49,183 bases of DNA from Flavobacterium sp. Its GTDB lineage: Bacteria > Bacteroidota > Bacteroidia > Flavobacteriales > Flavobacteriaceae. Below are positions 1-9,445 of this stretch, piece after piece; position 1 is the stretch's first letter; every line of letters begins with the position of its first letter. Position numbers and translations under genes: made by a program. The notes under the pieces are model-generated. The model was not told where the DNA came from. It searched no databases and saw only the letters and a program-made list of their open reading frames with translations. The stretch spans positions 1-49,183 of the forward strand of contig JAGOAL010000009.1 in NCBI GenBank assembly GCA_017983975.1, in the 5' to 3' direction.

Positions 1-92
1 AAAAACAAAATGACCGAAAAACGTTAATCACACCAATTATCGAGAAACGTTTGTCAGAAAAAGTAGAACAAGAACGATTATCTCAAGAGTAA
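1..92 (+). CDS. mutA: Methylmalonyl-CoA mutase small (beta) subunit, C-terminal end only
   Basis: An open frame enters from the left edge (first full codon at base 3) and stops at TAA 90-92. The last 29 residues are visible and include the run TPIIEKRLSEKVEQERLSQE. From memory this resembles the C-terminal tail of flavobacterial methylmalonyl-CoA mutase small subunits. The large subunit lies downstream on the same strand, which supports the call. The stop is only 5 nt from the next ATG, so the genes are probably co-transcribed. Too little is present to see any domain, so the identity rests on tail similarity plus context. Confidence 0.6.
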   Translation, partial: KQNDRKTLITPIIEKRLSEKVEQERLSQE

Positions 93-97
93 TAATC

Positions 98-1759
98 ATG
101 TGGAAATATTTATATTTATTCTTATTAACAAGTATATGCATAAATGCACAAACCCCTGTTTGGAGTTCTGCAAAGTTTTCAGGTGGAATTCCTTATCAAA
201 GTAGCACACAAACTGTTACTGACTCTCAGGGAAACCTATATACTTTTGGAGTATTTGATGGTTCAATCTCTTTTGATAATCTATCACCAATAACTGCATC
301 ATATTTTAGTAACGGAACTAAATTTTTTGCCAAATTTGATAGTCTTGGAAATTGTTTATGGTTGAAAAAAATTGAGGGAACTAATGCTTTTTCAATAAAT
401 TCAGCTATAATTGACAACAACAATAATATCATTATTGGATGCAGCAGCTCTTCAAATCTTACAAACTCAATTTCACTAGATGATACTAATCCCATAATAC
501 AAATTGATGGTAATAATTTTTTTATTGCAAAATTTGATACTAATGGAACTTTTTTATGGTCAAAGAAACAAGATTTAGGCATAAATTATGGTTCTTTTTT
601 AGGTAGCTTAACCTTAGGAGAAAATGATACGTTTTTTGCTTCTGGAGCATATGGTTCATCTGGAATGGAAATCGATGGTATTAATTTACCAATAAATAGT
701 TTTGGAAATTCAAATATGTTTATCGTCCATTTTAATTCAGACGGGACAATAATTTGGATAAAAGGATTTGGAGACGACACAATGAGCTATGATGCTCCAA
801 ATATTTATTTTTATGGCGGAAATCTATTCCTAACTTCATTCACTGATACAGATATAAGCTTCGAATCAGTCAATATAATAGTTCCTCAATCTCCTTATTA
901 TTTCCAATTTATTTTAAAGATGTCTTCCACAGGAACACCTATTTCTGGGCATGAAATAAATTTACCATTTTCTGATTTATCTTACATAAATAAAAAATTT
1001 TATGGGAATTATATGTATATCTATGGTTCATTTGATGAGTCACAACTAAACATTAACGGTACTATTCTAAACAGAATTGGAAATAGAGATATTTTTATCA
1101 TAAAATATAATTTAAATGGTTCTTTTGTTTGGGCAAAAAACTTTGGTTATTCTAATCACCCAATGTTAATCCAAGATATTTTTGTTGACACATCTGACAA
1201 TATTTATCTAGCAGCTGACACATCAACTCCTAACCTTGTTTTTGGAACGTCAACAATTAATAATTTCGGACAATACTCAACAATAATAGGAAAATTAAAT
1301 AGTGCTGGAAATCAAATCTGGGCAAAAAACATTACAAACAATTTAAGTAACCAATATAATTTTCCTCAAACAATTACCAAAGCTAATAATCTAATTCATG
1401 TATTTGGCAAGTTCAATTATGAGCAACTTAACTTTGATAACATTTCTGTAGTTTTTAATCCAAGCCCAGTAACTTCTTTAGCGGAAAGTAAAATATATTA
1501 TGGTTCTATTAATGAAAGTGCTTTAAATACAGAAGATTTCATCGTTAATTCATTAATTTATCCAAATCCAACTAAAGACTACTTAAATTTAAATAGTGAT
1601 TATAATAATAAAACTTATGAAATTATTGATATTTCTGGGAGAATAATTCAACATGGCAGTATTATTAGTAGTTTTAAAATTAATGTTTCTGATTTAAATA
1701 AAGGTCTTTACTTGCTAAACATAGCAAATGAGATTAGTTTTAAATTTTTAAAAGATTGA
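98..1759 (+). CDS. Secreted T9SS type A sorting-domain protein with propeller-like repeats
   Basis: 553 residues. It starts with a signal peptide ([18 protein letters not shown], hydrophobic core then a probable cleavage site near residue 18). The body repeats a unit of the form F-hydrophobic-x-K-F-D-x-x-G-x-x-x-W-x-K at about residues 80, 145, 210, 340 and 400, each with an aromatic/Asp-Gly core. This suggests a beta-propeller of the SBBP or PQQ-like kind. The last ~75 residues (from [15 protein letters not shown] through DISGRI to [10 protein letters not shown]) are a typical type A sorting domain (TIGR04183-like) that directs T9SS export and surface attachment or release. Function beyond secretion is unknown. 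It sits 5 nt after the mutase small subunit and 7 nt before the large subunit, an odd place for a secreted protein. Composition is AT-rich with many Asn residues. Confidence 0.85.
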   Translation: MWKYLYLFLLTSICINAQTPVWSSAKFSGGIPYQSSTQTVTDSQGNLYTFGVFDGSISFDNLSPITASYFSNGTKFFAKFDSLGNCLWLKKIEGTNAFSINSAIIDNNNNIIIGCSSSSNLTNSISLDDTNPIIQIDGNNFFIAKFDTNGTFLWSKKQDLGINYGSFLGSLTLGENDTFFASGAYGSSGMEIDGINLPINSFGNSNMFIVHFNSDGTIIWIKGFGDDTMSYDAPNIYFYGGNLFLTSFTDTDISFESVNIIVPQSPYYFQFILKMSSTGTPISGHEINLPFSDLSYINKKFYGNYMYIYGSFDESQLNINGTILNRIGNRDIFIIKYNLNGSFVWAKNFGYSNHPMLIQDIFVDTSDNIYLAADTSTPNLVFGTSTINNFGQYSTIIGKLNSAGNQIWAKNITNNLSNQYNFPQTITKANNLIHVFGKFNYEQLNFDNISVVFNPSPVTSLAESKIYYGSINESALNTEDFIVNSLIYPNPTKDYLNLNSDYNNKTYEIIDISGRIIQHGSIISSFKINVSDLNKGLYLLNIANEISFKFLKD

Positions 1760-1766
1760 TTGCACG

Positions 1767-3893
1767 ATGAGAAAAGATATACAACATTTACAAATAGGAA
1801 AAAGGGAAAAGGGAAAAGGGAAAAGCACTGATTCTGACAATTTCACCACAGCCGAAAACATCGAGTTAAAACCAATCTACACTAAAGAAGATATTTCCAA
1901 TTTAGAGCACCTTGATTTTGGAGCTGGTTTTGCACCAAATTTACGCGGACCATACGCTACTATGTACGTTCGCCGACCTTGGACCATCCGTCAATATGCC
2001 GGATTTTCTACTGCAGAAGAAAGTAATGCTTTTTACAGAAGAAACTTAGCGGCTGGGCAAAAAGGTTTATCCGTTGCCTTTGATTTAGCCACACACAGAG
2101 GGTATGATTCTGACCATGAACGAGTGGTGGGTGACGTAGGAAAAGCGGGAGTTGCGATTGATTCGGTAGAAGACATGAAAGTACTTTTTGACCAAATTCC
2201 GTTAGGTGAAATGTCGGTTTCAATGACGATGAATGGTGCGGTTTTACCCATTATGGCGTTCTACATCGTGGCTGCAGAAGAACAAGGTGTTGCTCCTAAC
2301 CTATTATCCGGAACAATTCAGAATGACATTTTGAAGGAATTTATGGTGCGAAATACCTACATTTATCCACCAACACCTTCGATGAAAATTATTGCCGATA
2401 TTTTCGAATATACGAGTAAAAATATGCCAAAATTCAACTCGATTTCGATTTCGGGTTACCATATGCAAGAAGCTGGAGCTACTGCTGATATTGAATTAGC
2501 ATACACTTTAGCTGATGGTTTAGAATACATTCGCACTGGTTTAGCAACCGGAATGAAAATCGATGAATTCGCTCCTCGCCTATCTTTCTTTTGGGCAATT
2601 GGAATGAATCATTTTATGGAAATTGCAAAAATGCGCGCCGGTCGTATGCTTTGGGCAAAACTATTAAAACAATTCAACCCAAAAGACGAAAAATCATTGG
2701 CTTTAAGAACACATTGCCAAACTTCGGGTTGGAGTTTAACCGAACAAGATCCTTTTAATAACGTAGCTCGTACTGCAATTGAAGCAGCTGCAGCAGCCTT
2801 TGGAGGAACACAATCGTTACACACTAACGCGTTAGACGAAGCGATTGCATTACCAACCGATTTCTCAGCACGAATTGCACGTAATACCCAGATATTTTTA
2901 CAAGAAGAAACCAAAATTTGTAAAACGGTTGATCCTTGGGCTGGAAGCTATTACGTTGAAAGCTTAACAACTGAAATCGCAGAGAAAGCTTGGGCTTTAA
3001 TTCAAGAAGTAGAAGAATTAGGAGGCATGACTAAAGCGATTGAAGCAGGAATTCCAAAACTGCGTATTGAAGAAGCCGCCGCACGCAAACAAGCGCGTAT
3101 AGATAGTAGTCAAGATATTATTGTGGGAGTGAACAAATACCGTTTGGAAAAAGAAGATCCTTTACATATTTTGGATGTAGATAACGATATGGTGCGCAAG
3201 CAACAAATTGAACGTTTAGAGCAAATTAAAGCGACTCGCGATAACGTTAAAGTAGCAGCATGTTTAGCGAAATTAACAGAAAGCGCTAAAAATGGTAGTG
3301 AAAATTTACTATCTTTAGCGGTAGAAGCAGCAAGGAATAGAGCAACTTTAGGCGAAATAAGTGATGCTTTGGAAGTTGTTTTCGGAAGATATAAAGCACA
3401 AATTAAATCAGTAAGTGGCGTGTATAGTGCAGCAATTAAAAATGACGAAAGTTTTGAAAAAGCTAAGCAATTAGCTAATTCTTTCGCAAAAAAAGAAGGT
3501 CGTCGTCCTCGTATTATGATTGCGAAAATGGGACAAGACGGTCACGATCGTGGCGCAAAAGTAGTCGCAACAGGTTATGCCGATGTAGGTTTTGATGTAG
3601 ACATTGGTCCGTTATTCCAAACACCGCAAGAAGCAGCTAAACAAGCGGTTGAAAATGACGTGCATATTTTAGGCGTTTCTTCATTAGCCGCAGGACACAA
3701 AACTTTAGTACCACAAGTAATATCAGCATTAAAAGAATACGGCAGAGAAGACATTATGGTCATTGTTGGAGGTGTAATTCCTGCGCAAGATTACCAGTTT
3801 TTATTTGATGCTGGAGCAGTAGCCGTTTTTGGTCCAGGAACAAAAATTAGCGAGGCTGCCATTAGTATTTTAGAGGTTTTGCTAACTGATTAA
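1767..3893 (+). CDS. scpA: Methylmalonyl-CoA mutase large (alpha) subunit
   Basis: 708 residues, the expected length for the catalytic subunit. It interconverts succinyl-CoA and (R)-methylmalonyl-CoA with adenosylcobalamin in propionate metabolism. The N-terminal TIM barrel covers roughly residues 45-560 ([38 protein letters not shown]). The C-terminal cobalamin-binding domain covers about 575-705 and carries DxHxxG as D591-G-H593-D-R-G596, where H593 is the lower axial cobalt ligand in the family, followed by the GG...P region near the end. Residues ~11-20 ([10 protein letters not shown]) are encoded by a heptamer tandem array and look like a non-conserved linker insert. The ATG at 1767 lies 7 nt after the upstream stop. 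A single-chain B12-binding subunit with a partner beta subunit upstream fits the MutAB type. Confidence 0.97.
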   Translation: MRKDIQHLQIGKREKGKGKSTDSDNFTTAENIELKPIYTKEDISNLEHLDFGAGFAPNLRGPYATMYVRRPWTIRQYAGFSTAEESNAFYRRNLAAGQKGLSVAFDLATHRGYDSDHERVVGDVGKAGVAIDSVEDMKVLFDQIPLGEMSVSMTMNGAVLPIMAFYIVAAEEQGVAPNLLSGTIQNDILKEFMVRNTYIYPPTPSMKIIADIFEYTSKNMPKFNSISISGYHMQEAGATADIELAYTLADGLEYIRTGLATGMKIDEFAPRLSFFWAIGMNHFMEIAKMRAGRMLWAKLLKQFNPKDEKSLALRTHCQTSGWSLTEQDPFNNVARTAIEAAAAAFGGTQSLHTNALDEAIALPTDFSARIARNTQIFLQEETKICKTVDPWAGSYYVESLTTEIAEKAWALIQEVEELGGMTKAIEAGIPKLRIEEAAARKQARIDSSQDIIVGVNKYRLEKEDPLHILDVDNDMVRKQQIERLEQIKATRDNVKVAACLAKLTESAKNGSENLLSLAVEAARNRATLGEISDALEVVFGRYKAQIKSVSGVYSAAIKNDESFEKAKQLANSFAKKEGRRPRIMIAKMGQDGHDRGAKVVATGYADVGFDVDIGPLFQTPQEAAKQAVENDVHILGVSSLAAGHKTLVPQVISALKEYGREDIMVIVGGVIPAQDYQFLFDAGAVAVFGPGTKISEAAISILEVLLTD
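1797..1824 (+). repeat. Heptamer tandem repeat inside the mutase coding region
   Basis: Four 7-bp units in phase: GGAAAAA at 1797-1803, then three exact GGGAAAA units at 1804-1810, 1811-1817 and 1818-1824. They encode the Lys/Gly-rich stretch at residues ~11-19. Because 7 is not a multiple of 3, gain or loss of one unit would shift the reading frame; three units would keep it. Confidence 0.9.
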
Positions 3894-3973
3894 GAAGTAA
3901 ACTAGTTAATATTTGTAGTCCAAAAACATTGCAGAGCCATTATTTAGTTTACATTTACTAAAAACTAATTATT

Positions 3974-4084
3974 ATGGCAAAAAGTCAAGACGCAAAAAAA
4001 ACGGCAAAAAAAGAACCTTTAAAAACTGCCAAAGAGAAAAAAGAAGAGAAACGTGTTAAAAAAAACACTCCAAAACGAGATTAA
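3974..4084 (+). CDS. Small Lys-rich basic peptide, 36 aa
   Basis: ATG at 3974, stop TAA at 4082-4084, 36 residues, beginning MAKSQDAKKTAKKEPLKTAK and ending NTPKRD. About 40% lysine with many Glu, no hydrophobic segment, so soluble and probably disordered or helical. I recall very similar MAKSQDAKK-type short proteins in other Flavobacteriia, but they have no known function. Nucleic-acid association is a guess from charge only. It stands alone: 80 nt after the mutase gene and directly followed by an intrinsic terminator. The short isolated unit with its own terminator supports a real, separately transcribed gene. Confidence 0.75.
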   Translation: MAKSQDAKKTAKKEPLKTAKEKKEEKRVKKNTPKRD

Positions 4085-4093
4085 TAAATCAAA

Positions 4094-4122
4094 AAGTACG
4101 AATAATATTCGTGCTTTTTTTT
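4094..4122 (+). terminator. Intrinsic terminator after the small Lys-rich gene
   Basis: Inverted repeat with arms 4094-4103 (AAGTACGAAT) and 4107-4116 (ATTCGTGCTT), one G-T pair, a 3-nt loop, and a run of T residues from 4115 to 4122. It ends the unit 10 nt after the 36-aa gene. Confidence 0.8.
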
Positions 4123-4215
4123 ATCTTATCTACAAAAGAATAGACTAATAAAATATTTTTTTTCTGTTTTTAAAACCATTGGCAAAGACTTTAACCCATT
4201 GTTAACAAAATTGCC

Positions 4216-4245
4216 TTGAAAAAACCATAAATAATTGTATTTTTA
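4216..4245 (+). promoter_or_regulatory. Bacteroidota-type promoter for parA
   Basis: TTG at 4216-4218, a 19-nt spacer, then TATTTTTA at 4238-4245, which matches the TAnnTTTG -7 box except for the last base. The predicted start is around 4250, about 20 nt before the parA ATG. Confidence 0.55.
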
Positions 4246-4269
4246 CCACTTAAATTTTTTAACAAACAA

Positions 4270-5034
4270 ATGGGTAAAATCATTGCAATAGCTAATCAAA
4301 AAGGTGGCGTAGGAAAAACAACTACTTCAGTTAACTTAGCAGCATCTCTTGGCGTTTTAGAAAAAAAAGTACTTTTAATTGATGCAGACCCACAAGCCAA
4401 TGCGAGTTCGGGTTTAGGAATTGATGTTGAAAGTGTAGAAATTGGATCATACCAAGTTTTAGAACATAGTGCTACTCCAGAAGAAGCTACAGTTGCTTGT
4501 TCAGCGCCAAATGTATCCGTGATTCCAGCTCATATTGATTTAGTTGCCATCGAAATAGAATTAGTCGATAAAGAAAATCGTGAGTACATGCTTAAACAAG
4601 CATTGGAAAGCGTAAAAAACAATTACGATTATATCATTATAGATTGTGCACCATCATTAGGATTGTTAACATTGAATGCCTTAACAGCTGCAGATAGTGT
4701 TGTTATTCCAATTCAGTGCGAATATTTTGCTTTAGAAGGTTTGGGAAAATTATTAAACACAATAAAAAGTGTACAAAAAATTCACAATCCAACGTTAGAT
4801 ATTGAAGGATTGCTTTTAACAATGTATGATTCTCGTCTTCGCTTATCAAACCAAGTGGTAGAGGAAGTTCAAAAACATTTTAACGATATGGTTTTTGAAA
4901 CTATAATTCAAAGAAACATCAAATTGAGTGAAGCACCAAGTTTTGGTGAAAGTATCATCAATTATGATGCAACGAGTAAAGGCGCTTCAAATTATTTAAA
5001 TTTGGCAGAAGAAATTATTAAAAAAAATCAATAG
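4270..5034 (+). CDS. parA: Chromosome-partitioning ATPase ParA (Soj)
   Basis: 254 residues, the usual length for chromosomal ParA/Soj. The protein binds ATP, dimerises, coats the nucleoid and is stimulated by ParB to segregate origin regions. The deviant Walker A motif KGGVGKTTTSVNLA is at residues ~11-24, the Walker A' region LLIDADPQANASSGLG at ~37-52, and Walker B-like IIIDCAPSLGLLTLNAL at ~119-135. There is no N-terminal HTH, as expected for a chromosomal type. parB follows after 7 nt. A promoter-like element lies upstream at 4216-4245 and the preceding gene ends in a terminator, so parA probably starts its operon. Confidence 0.97.
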   Translation: MGKIIAIANQKGGVGKTTTSVNLAASLGVLEKKVLLIDADPQANASSGLGIDVESVEIGSYQVLEHSATPEEATVACSAPNVSVIPAHIDLVAIEIELVDKENREYMLKQALESVKNNYDYIIIDCAPSLGLLTLNALTAADSVVIPIQCEYFALEGLGKLLNTIKSVQKIHNPTLDIEGLLLTMYDSRLRLSNQVVEEVQKHFNDMVFETIIQRNIKLSEAPSFGESIINYDATSKGASNYLNLAEEIIKKNQ

Positions 5035-5041
5035 TAGAAAG

Positions 5042-5941
5042 ATGACAAAAGCGGTAAAAAAACAAGCCTTAGGTAGAGGATTATCGGCTTTATTAAAAGA
5101 TCCAGAAAACGATATTAAATCAGTTGCGGATAAAAATGCCGATAAAGTAGTTGGAAATATTATTGAATTAGATATTGAATCGATTGAAATTAATCCGTTT
5201 CAACCTCGAACTAATTTCAACGAAGATACCTTACAAGAATTAGCAAAATCGATTAAGGAATTAGGCGTAATTCAACCGATAACTGTTAGAAAACTTGATT
5301 TTAACAAATACCAATTAATTTCGGGAGAACGACGTTTGCGTGCTTCTAAATTAATCGGACTAAAAACTATACCTGCCTATATTCGTTTAGCAAATGATAA
5401 TGAATCCTTAGTTATGGCTTTGGTTGAAAACATTCAACGTCATGACTTAGATCCAATAGAAGTTGCCATTTCATACCAACGACTTATTGAGGAAATTAAT
5501 TTAACGCAAGAAGAATTGAGTGAACGTGTTGGTAAAAAACGTTCAACTATTACTAATTATTTACGTTTGCTTAAATTAGACCCAATCATTCAAACAGGAA
5601 TGCGAGATGGGTTCATTTCTATGGGGCATGGAAGAGCGTTAATTAATATTGAAAACCAAGATATTCAAAGCGATATTTATCACAAAGTAGTTACTCAAAA
5701 TCTTTCGGTTAGAGAAACTGAATCTTTAGTTAAAAACTACCAAGACAGTTTAAAACCAAAAGCAACAAAATCAACAAAATCAAATTCTTTTGAGATAAAA
5801 GATGCTGAGAAAAAAACCTTTGCTAACTACTTCGGTACTAAAGTTGATGTTAAAGTGGCAGGAAATGGAAAAGGAAAAATTACAATTCCATTCCATTCTG
5901 AAGAAGATTTTAATCGCATTTTAAAATTAATTAATCCTTAG
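5042..5941 (+). CDS. parB: Chromosome-partitioning CTPase / parS-binding protein ParB
   Basis: 299 residues. The N-terminal ALGRGLSALL motif (residues ~9-18) is the ParA-stimulating peptide. The CTP-binding region includes NPFQPRTNF (~51-59) and GERRLRASK (~99-107). VENIQRHDLDPIE (~130-142) is followed by the HTH parS-reading segment (LTQEELSERVGKKRSTITNYLRLL, ~157-180) and a C-terminal dimerisation part after a Lys/Ser linker at ~238-250. The TAG stop at 5939-5941 overlaps the GTG start of the next gene by one base, indicating translational coupling. No parS-like palindrome was recognised in this window. Confidence 0.97.
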   Translation: MTKAVKKQALGRGLSALLKDPENDIKSVADKNADKVVGNIIELDIESIEINPFQPRTNFNEDTLQELAKSIKELGVIQPITVRKLDFNKYQLISGERRLRASKLIGLKTIPAYIRLANDNESLVMALVENIQRHDLDPIEVAISYQRLIEEINLTQEELSERVGKKRSTITNYLRLLKLDPIIQTGMRDGFISMGHGRALINIENQDIQSDIYHKVVTQNLSVRETESLVKNYQDSLKPKATKSTKSNSFEIKDAEKKTFANYFGTKVDVKVAGNGKGKITIPFHSEEDFNRILKLINP

Positions 5942-6495
5942 TGAAAAGGCTACTTTACATACTACTATTTTTGTTATTTCAATTTCAGGGAAATGCCCAA
6001 AAAGAAATAGCCTTGCGTGCGGCTGACACAACAAGAACCGTTATTAACCCAAATGCTCCCGCAAAAGCAGCTTTTTATTCGGCTGTATTGCCGGGTTTAG
6101 GTCAAGCTTACAATAAAAAATATTGGAAAATCCCTATAGTTTATATTGGATTAGGAATTGGAATTTACTCTTATACTTGGAACCAAGGAAAATATCATAA
6201 TTATAGAGACGAATACAAAAGACGTTTAGATGGAACTGCTGATCCAAATCACCCAATTTATGGCGGAAAAAGTGACGATTGGGTTATCCGAGGTCAAAAA
6301 TTTCATCAACGAAATAGAGATTTATCAGCATTGATAACGGGAGGTATTTACATTTTGAACATTATTGATGCTAATGTTGATGCGCACTTAATGCAATTTA
6401 ACGTCAACGACAATTTGTCGCTTAAACCCGATATGAATCAAAACGATTTCGATTACAAATACAATTACGGCGTAACACTTACGTATAATTTTTAA
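5941..6495 (+). CDS. DUF5683-family membrane or periplasmic protein
   Basis: 184 residues with a signal peptide (KRLLYILLFLLFQFQGNAQ). The segment APAKAAFYSAVLPGLGQAYN at ~39-58 is the DUF5683 signature and leads into KYWKIPIVYIGLGIGIYSY, probably a membrane segment; a second hydrophobic stretch lies at ~132-145 (SALITGGIYILNII). The GTG at 5941 is chosen because it overlaps the parB stop and no ATG is closer to the signal peptide. Function is unknown. The parA-parB-DUF5683-dapB-lepB-wbqC order is one I associate with Flavobacteriia, but it does not reveal a role. Confidence 0.88.
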   Translation: MKRLLYILLFLLFQFQGNAQKEIALRAADTTRTVINPNAPAKAAFYSAVLPGLGQAYNKKYWKIPIVYIGLGIGIYSYTWNQGKYHNYRDEYKRRLDGTADPNHPIYGGKSDDWVIRGQKFHQRNRDLSALITGGIYILNIIDANVDAHLMQFNVNDNLSLKPDMNQNDFDYKYNYGVTLTYNF

Positions 6496-6539
6496 CAAAA
6501 AATTAGGTAACAATTTTGTAATAACACAACTAATACAAC

Positions 6540-7247
6540 ATGAAAATAGCACTTTTAGGTTACGGAAAAATGGGAAAAGTTATCGAAAGAATAGCTTTAG
6601 AACGTGGTCATGAAATTGTATTAAAAAAAGACCAACACACTTCATTTGACGGATTGAAAAATGCTGATGTAGCTATTGATTTTAGTGTTCCCGATAGTGC
6701 GGTTGCTAATATTTCTGAATGTTTAAATAACGGAATACCTGTAATATCAGGTACAACGGGTTGGTTAGTTGATTACCCAAAAATGGTTGAACTATGCAAT
6801 GCAAAAAATGGAAGTTTTATTTATGGATCTAACTTTAGCTTGGGTGTAAATGTGTTTTTTGAATTGAATGAATATTTAGCAAAAATGATGGCACATTTGA
6901 AACAATACAACGTTTCAATGGAGGAAATTCATCATACCCAAAAGCTTGATGCCCCAAGTGGCACGGCAATAACACTGGCTGAAGGCGTTATCAAAAACAC
7001 AAACTATGCCAATTGGACATTAGAAACACCAATTAGCAATGAAATACACATCGACGCAAAACGTATTGAAAATGTTCCTGGAACACATAGCATTTTTTAT
7101 GATAGCGAAGTCGATCAAATTGAAATCAAACATACCGCTCACAGCAGAGAAGGATTTGCTTTGGGAGCCGTAATTGCTGCAGAGTGGTTGATTGGAAAAA
7201 AAGGAGTTTTTACAATGAAAGATGTTTTGGGATTAAACTCAAAATAA
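6540..7247 (+). CDS. dapB: 4-hydroxy-tetrahydrodipicolinate reductase
   Basis: 235 residues, NAD(P)H-dependent reduction step of the diaminopimelate/lysine pathway, cytosolic. N-terminal Rossmann motif MKIALLGYGKMGKVIERIA. VISGTTGW at ~77-84 is near the cofactor site. The family signature is EEIHHTQKLDAPSGTAITLA at ~128-147, with the catalytic His pair and the substrate-binding Lys. The C-terminus has IEIKHTAHSREGFALGA. It is shorter than the E. coli enzyme (273) but normal for the Bacteroidota form. It lies 44 nt after the DUF5683 gene and 36 nt before lepB; the second spacer is an octamer array. Confidence 0.97.
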   Translation: MKIALLGYGKMGKVIERIALERGHEIVLKKDQHTSFDGLKNADVAIDFSVPDSAVANISECLNNGIPVISGTTGWLVDYPKMVELCNAKNGSFIYGSNFSLGVNVFFELNEYLAKMMAHLKQYNVSMEEIHHTQKLDAPSGTAITLAEGVIKNTNYANWTLETPISNEIHIDAKRIENVPGTHSIFYDSEVDQIEIKHTAHSREGFALGAVIAAEWLIGKKGVFTMKDVLGLNSK

Positions 7248-7279
7248 ACAATTATACAATTTAACAATTAAACGATATT
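7248..7279 (+). repeat. Octamer-phased degenerate array, dapB-lepB spacer
   Basis: Four consecutive 8-bp words occupy almost the whole 36-nt spacer: ACAATTAT (7248), ACAATTTA (7256), ACAATTAA (7264) and ACGATATT (7272). Each starts with AC at exactly 8-bp intervals while the word ends drift. Confidence 0.75.
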
Positions 7280-7283
7280 AAAA

Positions 7284-8834
7284 ATGGAAATATCAGGTTG
7301 GTTACTTTTTATCTTATTTGTTCAAGTCCTTCACGGAATTGGAACTTGGAAATTATACGTTAAAGCAAATAGAAAAGCTTGGGAAGCATTCATTCCTGTT
7401 TATAACGGAATGGTATTAATGCAAATAATTAATCGTCCAAAATATTGGATATTATTACTATTTATACCCGTTATCAATTTATTTTTGTTTCCAATAATTT
7501 GGATTGAAACCTTACGAACATTTGGCAAGAAATCAACGATGGATATGCTTTTAGGGATTTTTACCTTAGGACTTTACATTGCCTATGTAAATTACACGCA
7601 AGAAGTAACTTATCATGAAAAGCGTGATTTAAAAGCCCCTAACAAAACGATGGATACTTTAGGATCTTTGTCTTTTGCAATTGTAGTTGCTACTTTAGTT
7701 CACACTTATTTTATCCAACCGTTTACCATTCCTACTTCCTCCTTAGAAAAATCGTTATTAGTGGGCGATTTCTTATTTGTAAGTAAATTTCATTATGGTG
7801 CAAGAACACCTATGACTCCTATTGCCGCTCCTATGGTTCATGATACTTTACCGTTTGTAAAAGTAAAATCCTATACCGCTAAACCTCAATTGCCTTATTT
7901 TAGATTTCCAGCTTTGCAAAAAATAGAACGTAATGATATTGTGGTTTTTAACTGGCCAGCTGATACTTTATACCACATGTATAAAGCTGCAGATAAACGA
8001 TATGACAAGCCAATTGACAAAAAAACCAACTATGTAAAACGCTGCACAGCTATTCCTGGTGATAAAATTGAAATAAAAGACGGTGTTGTTTATATTAATG
8101 GAAAAGAATCAGTACTTCCAGAAAGAGCTAAACCGCAATATTCCTATAAAGCAGCTTGGGATGGAAAAACACAAGTAAACTTAGATTATATCAAGGAAGA
8201 ACTTCACATTACAGATGCATTTGGACAAATAGCTAATGACACACTTTTATTTAGTGCTTTACCTCTTGAATCTGTTGAACGAATTAAAAATATTCCTGGA
8301 ATTACTAAAGTTGAACGGATTATACATAAAGGAACTGATACTTCAATTTTTCCTGGAACAAAAAATTGGAACGTAGATAATTTAGGCCCAATTTATATTC
8401 CACAAGCTGGAAAAACAGTTGAATTGAATGCAGAAACACTTCCTTTTTATAAAAAAGTAATTTGCGAATATGAAGGAAAAGATTTAAAAGTAACTGGAAA
8501 TGAAATCAGAATTGATGGAAAAGTAGCCACTTCCTATACTTTTGAACAAGATTATTATTGGATGATGGGAGATAATCGTCATAATTCATTAGATTCAAGA
8601 TATTGGGGATTTGTTCCTGCCGATCACATTGTTGGAAAACCCATTTTTATTTGGATGAGTATTGATGGAATCAACGATGGTCTAAAAAATTGGAGCATCC
8701 GTTGGGATCGTTTATTTACAACTGTGAGCGGAACAGGCCAACCTCAATCCTATTTTAAATATTTCTTATTTGCATTAGCCGGTTATTTTGCATTTGATTA
8801 TTTTAGAAACAAGAAAAAGAAGAAAGAAGACTAA
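7284..8834 (+). CDS. lepB: Signal peptidase I with N-terminal multi-TM domain
   Basis: 516 residues, an inner-membrane serine/lysine protease that removes signal peptides. An N-terminal DUF5684-like membrane part (residues ~1-110: GWLLFILFVQVLHGIGTWKLY and hydrophobic stretches near 55-70 and 85-105) precedes a TM at ~128-148. The nucleophile is S153 in IPTSSLEKSL, aligned with the family's SxSM box though Leu replaces Met. The general-base Lys is K252 in YVKRCTAIPGD. The MMGDNRHNSLDSRYWGFV box is at ~430-447. Between the K box and the GDNRHNS box is an insert of about 150 residues absent from short bacterial forms. A C-terminal TM (KYFLFALAGYFAFDYF) ends in a Lys-rich tail. The last base of the stop overlaps the wbqC ATG (TAATG). 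Confidence 0.95.
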   Translation: MEISGWLLFILFVQVLHGIGTWKLYVKANRKAWEAFIPVYNGMVLMQIINRPKYWILLLFIPVINLFLFPIIWIETLRTFGKKSTMDMLLGIFTLGLYIAYVNYTQEVTYHEKRDLKAPNKTMDTLGSLSFAIVVATLVHTYFIQPFTIPTSSLEKSLLVGDFLFVSKFHYGARTPMTPIAAPMVHDTLPFVKVKSYTAKPQLPYFRFPALQKIERNDIVVFNWPADTLYHMYKAADKRYDKPIDKKTNYVKRCTAIPGDKIEIKDGVVYINGKESVLPERAKPQYSYKAAWDGKTQVNLDYIKEELHITDAFGQIANDTLLFSALPLESVERIKNIPGITKVERIIHKGTDTSIFPGTKNWNVDNLGPIYIPQAGKTVELNAETLPFYKKVICEYEGKDLKVTGNEIRIDGKVATSYTFEQDYYWMMGDNRHNSLDSRYWGFVPADHIVGKPIFIWMSIDGINDGLKNWSIRWDRLFTTVSGTGQPQSYFKYFLFALAGYFAFDYFRNKKKKKED

Positions 8835-9445
8835 TGAATATCCTTATACATCCAACTTATTTTCCATCAATTAGTCATTACATTGCAATGGTTAAAGCGG
8901 AAAGTATTACGTTTGAAATGGAAGACAATTTCCAAAAGCAAACCAACAGAAACCGGATGTACATTTATAGTCCGAATGGAATTCAATTATTAAATGTTCC
9001 TGTAAAACATAGTAAAGAAAAACATCAGAAATTCAAAGATGTTCGTATTGAAAATGACTTTGCTTGGCAAAAAAATCATTTTAAATCATTAGAAGCAGCC
9101 TATAGAACTTCACCTTTTTTTGAATATTTTGAAGATGATTTTCGCCCTCTTTTCGAAAAGAAACAAGAGTTTATCCTTGATTTGAATTTGCAAATTTTTG
9201 AACTGATAAATAATTCGTTAGGCATTAAAATTGAAGCACAAAAAACGACTGAATTTTTTCACGATAGTTTAAATTACGATGATGTAAGATCATTAGTAAA
9301 TGGCAAAAAAGACGTCACCCAAATTGAAGAATACACACAAGTATTCAATGAAAAACATGGTTTCATTAACAACCTAAGCATATTAGATTTATTGTTTAAT
9401 GAAGGTCGATATGCAGTGGATTATTTAAAAAATCAATCGCTCTAA
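8834..9445 (+). CDS. WbqC-family protein
   Basis: 203 residues, WbqC-like (Pfam WbqC). The N-terminal MNILIHPTYFPSISHYIAM carries the family's P-x-Y-F-P motif, followed by RNRMYIYSPNGIQLLNVPVK at ~40-59 and LEAAYRTSPFFEYFED at ~91-106. Family members occur in polysaccharide loci and in lone housekeeping contexts; the biochemical activity is not established. The start overlaps the lepB stop by one base. Its stop at 9443-9445 abuts, with no gap, the stop of the convergent EEP gene. Confidence 0.88.
   Translation: MNILIHPTYFPSISHYIAMVKAESITFEMEDNFQKQTNRNRMYIYSPNGIQLLNVPVKHSKEKHQKFKDVRIENDFAWQKNHFKSLEAAYRTSPFFEYFEDDFRPLFEKKQEFILDLNLQIFELINNSLGIKIEAQKTTEFFHDSLNYDDVRSLVNGKKDVTQIEEYTQVFNEKHGFINNLSILDLLFNEGRYAVDYLKNQSL

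Noticed and set aside
4270-5941. Origin of replication or parS near parAB
   Set aside because: No dnaA gene, DnaA-box cluster or parS-like palindrome was found by eye in the window; parAB alone does not place the origin.
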